Source: JBBQUP01 sp038212305 (lineage in GTDB: Bacteria; Bacteroidota; Bacteroidia; Bacteroidales; Marinilabiliaceae). From it: 24,913 nucleotides of DNA. The stretch covers positions 1-24,913 of the forward strand of contig JBBQUP010000054.1 in the NCBI GenBank assembly GCA_038212305.1. Direction: 5' to 3'. The translations under genes were made by a program, and so were the position numbers. A model generated the notes under the pieces. It worked only from the letters and a program-made list of their open reading frames with translations, was not told the DNA's origin and did not search any database. Shown one piece after another: positions 1 to 7,207 of this stretch. Each line of letters opens with the position of its first letter. The first letter of the stretch is position 1.

Positions 1-64
1 GCTATCGCCGCAACGGTGATATCGGCCATTTGCGCTACCAATCGCACCATACTGGAATTGAAAC

Positions 65-98
65 TAATTAACGATATGGCCGGTTAATATCAGCCTGT
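65..98 (+). other. CRISPR spacer, family A copy 1
   Basis: This 34-nt spacer begins TAATTAACGATATGG. It matches the spacers at 1630-1665 and 2751-2788 with the same first base after the repeat and four mismatches over its length. It is the leftmost complete spacer seen, so probably the youngest of the three if the leader lies to the left. Confidence 0.9.
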
Positions 99-782
99 CT
101 ACCAATCGCACCATACTGGAATTGAAACATAGAAATGCAGTCAAATTATTTGATAACGATAACTACCAATCGCACCATACTGGAATTGAAACATACTTGC
201 GCATCAACTAAAACGGTGCCGCCTAAATCCTACCAATCGCACCATACTGGAATTGAAACCCATTTACCGGCCCACATACATACTTTTGGGTATGACTACC
301 AATCGCACCATACTGGAATTGAAACTCCGCTGAAACTGCTGTGTATGTCATTGCGTTTGCTACCAATCGCACCATACTGGAATTGAAACGTTAATTTCTG
401 TACCACATGGTTTTGATTTATTATCTACCAATCGCACCATACTGGAATTGAAACTTAATTTATATTAATTTGTTAAGGTGGGGCAAGTCTACCAATCGCA
501 CCATACTGGAATTGAAACAGGGATCGGTAATTTGGTAGTTGTGTTTTAAAACACTACCAATCGCACCATACTGGAATTGAAACAATGCAATAGATAATTT
601 TGGTAACAGATATAGACTCTACCAATCGCACCATACTGGAATTGAAACTGCGGTATCTCGAACCTTCACAATTCCTTTATTTCCCTACCAATCGCACCAT
701 ACTGGAATTGAAACTTGGGCCGTGGAGCAGGTAACTGCCATCTCGAAATATTCTACCAATCGCACCATACTGGAATTGAAAC

Positions 783-817
783 ACGTAAAGCATACCTTTT
801 ACTCCAATGCCGATGAA
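783..817 (+). other. CRISPR spacer, family B copy 1
   Basis: This 35-nt spacer begins ACGTAAAGCATACC and shares its remaining sequence with the spacer at 3082-3118; the differences lie in bases 3-5, inside the presumed seed region. Confidence 0.9.
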
Positions 818-1240
818 CTACCAATCGCACCATACTGGAATTGAAACAAATACATCTACATCCTGAAATAAGTTTACACAAGCTACCAATCGCACCATAC
901 TGGAATTGAAACTAAAAAAAGAAGTCCCAAAAACAAAAACAGTTAACCTACCAATCGCACCATACTGGAATTGAAACTGGTTAAGTTATAAGCTCTCTTT
1001 GCGTTTTCGATTTGTCTACCAATCGCACCATACTGGAATTGAAACTTCCAATAAACATTAAATGGAAAATCGAAAGTTGTACTACCAATCGCACCATACT
1101 GGAATTGAAACTAAGACGAAGTGTTCCGTTTAATTTTTATCAAAACTACCAATCGCACCATACTGGAATTGAAACAGCAATAATTGTAGTAAGGTCTATT
1201 TTTTCTTCTGCTACCAATCGCACCATACTGGAATTGAAAC

Positions 1241-1276
1241 GGATAAACATTTTCACTATTTAACATAGTGTTTACT
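1241..1276 (+). other. CRISPR spacer, family C copy 1
   Basis: This 36-nt spacer ends TTTAACATAGTGTTTACT and contains the inverted repeat CACTAT/ATAGTG with a 5-nt loop. It matches 1895-1931 except for four substitutions and one missing 5' G. Confidence 0.88.
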
Positions 1277-1629
1277 CTACCAATCGCACCATACTGGAAT
1301 TGAAACTTGATTTCGAACATGTTACTGAATCATTCATAACCTACCAATCGCACCATACTGGAATTGAAACTCAATAATGGGACAGCAAATCACCAATAAT
1401 GACAGCTACCAATCGCACCATACTGGAATTGAAACTAAAAAATACATCACATCGGGCCAGCATTCCTGACTACCAATCGCACCATACTGGAATTGAAACT
1501 CATAGAAGCATTTATGAACGGCTCTATCGTTTTACTACCAATCGCACCATACTGGAATTGAAACAAAAAATGAAGGCTTACATCGAATCGAAATACGGTC
1601 TACCAATCGCACCATACTGGAATTGAAAC

Positions 1630-1665
1630 TAATTAACAATAGGGCCGGTTAATATCAGCTTATCG
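1630..1665 (+). other. CRISPR spacer, family A copy 2
   Basis: This 36-nt spacer begins TAATTAACAATAGGG. It is identical to the first 36 nt of the spacer at 2751-2788 and differs at four positions from 65-98. All three start at the same base and differ in length at the far end. Confidence 0.9.
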
Positions 1666-1894
1666 CTACCAATCGCACCATACTGGAATTGAAACATCAA
1701 ATTCTCGTCGAAAAGTTGTCTGTTAACAGCTAACTACCAATCGCACCATACTGGAATTGAAACGGAACAAACATAATACGTGTTAACGACCCCTTAGATC
1801 TACCAATCGCACCATACTGGAATTGAAACTCCTATTCGATAGCGAATTGGCTTTTATGTCAGCTCTACCAATCGCACCATACTGGAATTGAAAC

Positions 1895-1931
1895 GGGATA
1901 ATCACTTTCATTACTTAACATAGTGTTTACT
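1895..1931 (+). other. CRISPR spacer, family C copy 2
   Basis: This 37-nt spacer begins GGGATAATCAC and ends CTTAACATAGTGTTTACT. It shares its 3' boundary with 1241-1276 and starts one base earlier. Its substitutions break the small palindrome seen in the other copy. Confidence 0.88.
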
Positions 1932-2750
1932 CTACCAATCGCACCATACTGGAATTGAAACGATGTTTGATACTTAAATAAAGTATTAAAACGGTCGGGC
2001 TACCAATCGCACCATACTGGAATTGAAACATAAATCACGTCCGTTTTGTTTTAGTATATTAAAAACTACCAATCGCACCATACTGGAATTGAAACTTTAT
2101 AGCACCACTCACCTCGTTAGTAATCAATGATTCTACCAATCGCACCATACTGGAATTGAAACGGTAATCTTAGATACCTATTTAGTGTGCTATTACACTA
2201 CCAATCGCACCATACTGGAATTGAAACTTGAAAAACAGATTTCAGATGGTTTGATTTCGGGTGCTACCAATCGCACCATACTGGAATTGAAACAAAATAA
2301 TGGCCGATTCCGTAACCTTTGATAAAGCTCTACCAATCGCACCATACTGGAATTGAAACATGCTTTGGGTCACTTAAAAGCTGATGCCGAATTTACTACC
2401 AATCGCACCATACTGGAATTGAAACTTGTCATCATCATTCACCCTAATACCGCCTTTGTTCTACCAATCGCACCATACTGGAATTGAAACGTAATATAAT
2501 CTCAAACGAAGCGATGTTTTGTTTCGCTACCAATCGCACCATACTGGAATTGAAACGACTTTGATTCTGAAAGTCGGCATTAGTTTTTGACTACCAATCG
2601 CACCATACTGGAATTGAAACTTTTTATTTTCGATTATAGTTTTCCGATTAATGGCTACCAATCGCACCATACTGGAATTGAAACTTGCCTATAAATATCC
2701 TATCCACTTTTTCGCCGTCTCTACCAATCGCACCATACTGGAATTGAAAC

Positions 2751-2788
2751 TAATTAACAATAGGGCCGGTTAATATCAGCTTATCGTC
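2751..2788 (+). other. CRISPR spacer, family A copy 3
   Basis: This 38-nt spacer repeats the whole of 1630-1665 and adds TC at its 3' end. The extra length argues for a separate acquisition from the same protospacer rather than a duplication inside the array. Confidence 0.9.
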
Positions 2789-3081
2789 CTACCAATCGCA
2801 CCATACTGGAATTGAAACCCTATTTCGCAACATATATGCTTATAATGTGTTGCACTACCAATCGCACCATACTGGAATTGAAACGCATAAGTGAGGTATT
2901 TGTCTGCGCGCTTTGGAGGCTACCAATCGCACCATACTGGAATTGAAACATCCAAGTGACCGGGGGCAGGTGTAAGTGTTCGCACTACCAATCGCACCAT
3001 ACTGGAATTGAAACAGAGCTTTGGAAGCACAGCCACCAAGGCCATGCAGCGCTACCAATCGCACCATACTGGAATTGAAAC

Positions 3082-3118
3082 ACACTAAGCATACCTTTTA
3101 CTCCAATGCCGATGAAGC
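3082..3118 (+). other. CRISPR spacer, family B copy 2
   Basis: This 37-nt spacer begins ACACTAAGCATACC. It starts at the same point as 783-817, runs two bases longer, and differs only near the 5' end. Confidence 0.9.
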
Positions 3119-3938
3119 CTACCAATCGCACCATACTGGAATTGAAACCCGACAAGTAAGCCTGCTATAATCAATGCGTTTTTCCTACCAATCGCACCAT
3201 ACTGGAATTGAAACAAAATGAGCAGAGGAAAGAGGGTTTGTTTTGGGCCCTACCAATCGCACCATACTGGAATTGAAACGTATGCAACAGTACACTGAAC
3301 AGATACCTCAGATTACTACCAATCGCACCATACTGGAATTGAAACCTACGCCTGTCGCGGCTTCGGGCTGTGCGATTACACTACCAATCGCACCATACTG
3401 GAATTGAAACTAAATACGATATTCCCTTCTTTAAGCGACACACACTACCAATCGCACCATACTGGAATTGAAACCAATTTTTCTGCTACGGGGCTAAAAG
3501 TATTGCTCATCTACCAATCGCACCATACTGGAATTGAAACTTTCTGCGCGTTCTCGCTTATTTTATAGTGACATTTCTACCAATCGCACCATACTGGAAT
3601 TGAAACGAATAATAAAAACGCCTTTTTCCTTTTTTCGAAGGACTACCAATCGCACCATACTGGAATTGAAACCAAGATGTGTATATTCCTCCATCGCTTT
3701 ATCCCGCTACCAATCGCACCATACTGGAATTGAAACACATATTGTTTGCTGACAATGGACCAACATACACCATCTACCAATCGCACCATACTGGAATTGA
3801 AACCCGCCTAATTATTGTTCAGTTCCTAATAATCCTATAACCTACCAATCGCACCATACTGGAATTGAAACAACCAAGAATGCGGACAATGCGAAAAAAG
3901 TTGATTTGCTACCAATCGCACCATACTGGAATTGAAAC

Positions 3939-4199
3939 TTTGATGCAAAACTTCATCGCGATAAGGTGATAAGATAGTTCGATGAGCAGGCGAATTTTAA
4001 ATACATGCATGATAATAAAATCGAAATTGGAAAAGTGAAAAATGGATGGAATTATAACAAAGCGACACACGGTACCTCACACCTGACAGGTTTTTGAAAC
4101 CTGTCAGGTGTGATAAATAAAACGAAGTCGAATTAATAAAAACTGAACGATATGAAACGTTACATAGAACAATTAATTGAGGCTTAATGGACAAAAAAT
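3939..4199. other. Gap between CRISPR array and GxxExxY gene
   Basis: This stretch holds the 17-bp palindrome and an 11-codon reading frame at 4152-4187 (MKRYIEQLIEA then TAA) that could be the stub of a truncated gene. No AT-rich leader-like tract adjoins the last repeat, which fits this being the leader-distal end of the array. No other gene is visible. Confidence 0.5.
4077..4113. repeat. REP-like perfect palindrome
   Basis: A perfect 17-bp inverted repeat (arms 4077-4093 and 4097-4113, core ACCTGACAGG / CCTGTCAGGT) with a 3-nt loop lies between the CRISPR array and the GxxExxY gene. No U-tract follows on either strand, so a simple terminator is unlikely. From memory, palindromes with this CTGACAGG core recur between genes in Bacteroidota genomes and resemble REP/BIME elements moved by Y1 (RAYT) transposases. 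A RAYT-like gene is present at 12931-13536; whether it acts on this palindrome is inference. Confidence 0.7.
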
Positions 4200-4568
4200 A
4201 TGAATATAGATTCAATAACCCAAAAGATCATTGCATACGCCTATAAATCTCACAATACACTGGGTGCTAATTTTTTAGAGAAAGTTTATGAAGACTCGAT
4301 GGTGATTGAATTAAAGAAAAATGGATTGAGCGTGGAACAGCAATTTCCAGTTTCGGTATTTTATGAGAATATCCAGGTAGGCGATTATTATGCTGATTTA
4401 TTTGTAAATAATGAAGTTGTGGTTGAACTGAAAGCTGTTGAAAACCTAACTAAACAGCATGAAGTACAAGTAGTAAATTACCTAAATGGCATTGGTCATG
4501 AAATCGGATTGTTGATCCATTTCGGAACTTCTGTTACTGTTAAAAGAAAGTATCGCAAATACAATTAA
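4200..4568 (+). CDS. GxxExxY family protein (PD-(D/E)XK-like)
   Basis: This 122-residue protein fits the GxxExxY family, whose biological role is not established. The signature is Gly22, Glu27 and Tyr30 in LGANFLEKVYED. A nuclease-superfamily-like core follows: Asp66 in YYADLF, then Glu76-Leu77-Lys78 in VVVELKAV, in the order and spacing of a PD-(D/E)XK site. The C-terminal half (LTKQHEVQVVNYLNGIG) is the usual helix of the family, and the length is typical. It has no signal peptide, so it should be cytoplasmic. It stands alone between the CRISPR-side palindrome and a convergent hydrolase gene. Such genes often occur in several scattered copies in Bacteroidota genomes, so it need not be tied to the CRISPR system. 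Nuclease activity is inferred from the fold only. Confidence 0.88.
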   Translation: MNIDSITQKIIAYAYKSHNTLGANFLEKVYEDSMVIELKKNGLSVEQQFPVSVFYENIQVGDYYADLFVNNEVVVELKAVENLTKQHEVQVVNYLNGIGHEIGLLIHFGTSVTVKRKYRKYN

Positions 4569-4589
4569 TGGTAATAAATCGCATTGCAT

Positions 4590-4721
4590 GTTAATCCGGC
4601 TAATTATTTTAACATGATATACTTAATTTACTTAAAAAAAAATGACCCTAAAATCAATCGTAATGCTTATCAAAACATGTAAATCTAGTTAATCCTGTCA
4701 GCTACTTTAACATGATTTACT
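4590..4721. repeat. Imperfect 34-bp direct repeat (two copies)
   Basis: Copies at 4590-4623 and 4688-4721 each have GTTAATCC, ten variable bases, then TTTAACATGATWTACT, with identical internal spacing, 98 bp apart. They lie in the 192-bp gap between the convergent GxxExxY and hydrolase genes. No other feature is visible in that gap. Confidence 0.6.
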
Positions 4722-4760
4722 CACTAACAAATGCCCAATTTCGTTAACAATAATGTATCT

Positions 4761-6002
4761 TCAATTACTTGATTTCAGTAACTCCAACCTATTTAAAACA
4801 TCCATATACATTGGCATTACTCCAGTTGCATGATCCTTTCCCTGCATTACGGTAAAACTCACTTGATTTTCGGTTTGTCCCAAATCCTGAAACTGATGAT
4901 AGAGATCCTCTGAAATTGAAAACGGCACATGAACATCAGCAGTACCATGATAGAGCCAAATAGGCGAACTATTTTTCCAAGCATCCTGACTGTTATCTTT
5001 CAACTGCATACGCAATTGATCATATTTTGAATCGGTCGAATAGTTAGCAGACATATTAGGACTCAATAATTCGCTCATATTTTTCGATAGTTGAGCATTT
5101 ATCTCGCCGGCAGAATACGCCCCTGTCATCAAATCAGGAAGTCGGGATGCATACGGTTCAGCAAAATAAAGCGACAAGTTTCCAGTAAGTGCTCCAACGG
5201 ATTTATACCCCATAATTACAAATGGAATATAAAAAGGTTGCACATAATTGGTTTGATGGAAAAGCAGCTCCTGAACCCCTTCTAAATTATACGAACCTGC
5301 TCCACACGCCGAACCAATAAGTTTAATGCCGCTAATTGGGTTTTGCTCAATATACCTATGCGTTACCAACGAAGCCCATCCACCTAAACTATAACCGGTT
5401 AAAAACAAATCTCCATTTAATGCAAAACCTGAGTCCCCTCCATGCTCCCACTCCTCAACAGCCTTAATAAAATCGGTTATTGTTGATTGAAACAGCGATT
5501 TGAATAAATAAGGATGAAAATAAGACTCGGAAGCACCAAACCCAGTGTAATCGGGAATTAAAATGACATATCCCAAAGCTGCCATTGCGTGTAAGAAAAT
5601 AAACTCGGGGTTCAGCATGCTTTTCGATGGGGCACTCGCATGTTTTACATTAGTCCCATTTTGAAAACTCAATAGTGTTAATGGCTCATTATTCCCTTGG
5701 GGTATACAAACTAAACCCGAAACATTAATTTCCTGATTATTTGTGTGTTTTGTTTTATAAACAACATAAAAAACCTTAACTCCGCTGCTAACGTGTGTTG
5801 CCAAACTGGCCATGTCAGGATATTGATTGGCAAAAAGAGAAAATGCAGCTGAAATATCTGTTTTGGAATAACTTTTGACTTCCTTTGCCGAAACAAAATG
5901 AGAATAGTTTTTTACCTCACTTATGAGGTCATCATTCCGCGAGCATGAATAAAAAAACGACAAGACAAACACAAACAATATCAAGCTACCTAAATTTTTC
6001 AT
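4761..6002 (-). CDS. Alpha/beta-hydrolase lipoprotein (secreted lipase/esterase-like)
   Basis: This is a predicted envelope-anchored serine hydrolase of 413 residues. I chose the ATG at 6002 because it gives a clean lipoprotein signal (MKNLGSLILFVFVLSFFYSC, lipidated Cys20); an ATG 29 codons upstream (6089) would put charged sequence before it. The alpha/beta-hydrolase signs are an oxyanion-type segment SFQNGTN, the strand IPDYTGFGAS, the nucleophile elbow GYSLGGWAS (Ser205), the acid in HGTADVHVPF (Asp356) and the base in GKDHATG (His391). The large lid between elbow and acid resembles secretory lipases and related polyester or ester hydrolases. The substrate is unknown. It is transcribed alone, convergent with the GxxExxY gene and divergent from the gene at 6166. 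Confidence 0.85.
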   Translation of the reverse strand: MKNLGSLILFVFVLSFFYSCSRNDDLISEVKNYSHFVSAKEVKSYSKTDISAAFSLFANQYPDMASLATHVSSGVKVFYVVYKTKHTNNQEINVSGLVCIPQGNNEPLTLLSFQNGTNVKHASAPSKSMLNPEFIFLHAMAALGYVILIPDYTGFGASESYFHPYLFKSLFQSTITDFIKAVEEWEHGGDSGFALNGDLFLTGYSLGGWASLVTHRYIEQNPISGIKLIGSACGAGSYNLEGVQELLFHQTNYVQPFYIPFVIMGYKSVGALTGNLSLYFAEPYASRLPDLMTGAYSAGEINAQLSKNMSELLSPNMSANYSTDSKYDQLRMQLKDNSQDAWKNSSPIWLYHGTADVHVPFSISEDLYHQFQDLGQTENQVSFTVMQGKDHATGVMPMYMDVLNRLELLKSSN

Positions 6003-6116
6003 AGTATAATTGATTTTCATTTCAACCATTGGCATAAAATTTAAACAAAAGAAAGGCTTAATAAGTTTAACTAATTCATGAAAAGGCATAATCGTTAATG
6101 TAAAATGATGATAACT

Positions 6117-6146
6117 TTTGCAATGATTAGGAATTCATTAATTTTA
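6117..6146 (+). promoter_or_regulatory. Predicted Bacteroidota-type promoter
   Basis: TTTG at 6117-6120 is followed after 18 nt by TAATTTTA at 6139-6146, seven of eight matches to TAnnTTTG, about 20 nt before the ATG at 6166. The prediction rests on consensus and position only. Confidence 0.4.
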
Positions 6147-6165
6147 CGCACAAAAACCAATTAAG

Positions 6166-7032
6166 ATGTTAAAAACTGTCGTATTTTTTTTCAGTGCATT
6201 TGTATTTGTTACCAGCTCAATAGCTCAGGTTGGCGATGCGTTTAGTTCGATGGCACCAGCTCCTCAAAGTCAAAATACTATTAATTCAACCAAAGAAGGA
6301 GCTAACAAAACCGATTCAAAAGGATTAAAACAGGGTGCTTGGGGGAAAAAATATCCCAATGGTCGATTGGCATATACTGCCACATTTAAAAATGACATTC
6401 CAGTTGGTGAAATGGTTCGTTATTATGCAAATGGAAAAACTAAAGCGAGAATAAACTACACAACGGATGGGAAAGTTGGCAGAGCAGAACTTTTCGATGA
6501 AAAAGGAATATTACTTGCAAAAGGAAATTATATAAACAATAAACGCGACAGTGTTTGGATTTTTTTTAACGAAAAAGGAGAGAAAACGTCCAATGGAAAC
6601 TATATCAATGGATTAAAAGAAGGGAAAGAAAAAATATTTTATCCGAATGGGAAAATTTCGGAAGAGATTAATTGGAAAAACGATAAAAAAGAGGGTGAAT
6701 GGATATGCTATTTCGAGTCAGGAGCTTTAAAAATTAAGTCGCAGCACCAAAACAATTTAATACATGGTTCATACCTTTATTTGCATGAAAACGGGAAGCC
6801 CGAAATCACTGGAGGCTACTACAATGGCTTAGAACATGGAAAATGGATTTATTACGACGACCAAGGAGCAATAATCAAACAAATAGATTATGTGAGAGGA
6901 GTTTCGTTAAATAAATCGGAGGAAGATAGTATCATGCAAAAGCAAATGGATGAATTAATGAAAAACAAAGATCAATTTCAAGATCCAGAGAATTTTCGTA
7001 ACGATCCAACAGAGATGATGAAAAACAAATAA
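6166..7032 (+). CDS. Secreted MORN_2 / YwqK-like repeat protein
   Basis: This 288-residue protein has a signal peptide (MLKTVVFFFSAFVFVTSSIA, cleavage before Gln21), so it is exported. From about residue 55 to 245 it carries repeated units of the type GxWxxYxxNGxLxxxxxYxNGxxxG, for example LKQGAWGKKYPNGR, KKEGEWICYFESGA and LEHGKWIYYDDQGA. These match MORN_2 repeats, which databases often label as YwqK-family antitoxin. The tail (about 250-288) is charged, Met-rich and probably helical. No toxin gene is adjacent and the protein is secreted, so a classical antitoxin role looks unlikely; it is better described as an exported repeat protein of unknown function. It is transcribed alone from a short intergenic region divergent to the hydrolase. 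Confidence 0.8.
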   Translation: MLKTVVFFFSAFVFVTSSIAQVGDAFSSMAPAPQSQNTINSTKEGANKTDSKGLKQGAWGKKYPNGRLAYTATFKNDIPVGEMVRYYANGKTKARINYTTDGKVGRAELFDEKGILLAKGNYINNKRDSVWIFFNEKGEKTSNGNYINGLKEGKEKIFYPNGKISEEINWKNDKKEGEWICYFESGALKIKSQHQNNLIHGSYLYLHENGKPEITGGYYNGLEHGKWIYYDDQGAIIKQIDYVRGVSLNKSEEDSIMQKQMDELMKNKDQFQDPENFRNDPTEMMKNK

Positions 7033-7207
7033 TACTGAACAAACATTTATAAAATGCTATTTTCAGTACATTATATTCGTATTTATAATTGATATACTCT
7101 ATGTAAGTACTTCGTTGGAAATAATGTCGTATTTTATTTAGCTAATAAATTCATTAAGAGCACAAACGAAAAACAATAAATAGGTCTGAGACCTTAATTC
7201 AACTCAA

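Larger units (their letters stand above)
35..3938 (+). CRISPR. CRISPR array, 60 repeats, left end outside the window
   Basis: Sixty copies of a 30-nt direct repeat (starts CTACCAATCG, ends GGAATTGAAAC) alternate with 59 complete spacers of 34-38 nt. The first visible repeat is 35-64 and the last is 3909-3938; bases 1-34 are part of another spacer, so the array continues to the left. I saw no base change in the copies I read, including the last one. The ATTGAAAC end matches the 8-nt 5' crRNA handle of type I-B and type III systems, which implies plus-strand transcription and a leader and newest spacers beyond the left edge. The repeat can form only a weak hairpin (CAAT/ATTG with CCA/TGG inside). 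No cas gene is in the window, so the subtype and whether a linked cas operon exists cannot be settled here. The array reads through in several frames as repeated TNRTILELK or YQSHHTGIET peptides; these are not genes. Confidence 0.98.

Noticed and set aside
135..3752. Open frames inside the CRISPR array
   Set aside because: They are translations of the 30-nt repeat in different frames joined by spacers, with repeated TNRTILELK, YQSHHTGIET or FNSSMVRLV peptides.
1..3938. Self-targeting spacers
   Set aside because: I compared spacers by eye with the rest of the window and saw no match; this is not an exhaustive search.
4077..4113. The palindrome as a terminator
   Set aside because: No U-tract follows and no gene ends just before it; a REP-like element fits better.
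3997..4215. 72-codon minus-strand frame over the palindrome region
   Set aside because: No recognisable domain, it crosses the palindrome and overlaps the GxxExxY start; probably chance.
4200..4568. GxxExxY gene as a CRISPR accessory nuclease
   Set aside because: The family is widespread away from CRISPR loci and nothing in the sequence links them except proximity.
7034..7075. Hairpin after the MORN-type gene (TACTGAA/TTCAGTA)
   Set aside because: The loop is about 22 nt and there is no T-run, so it is not a convincing terminator.
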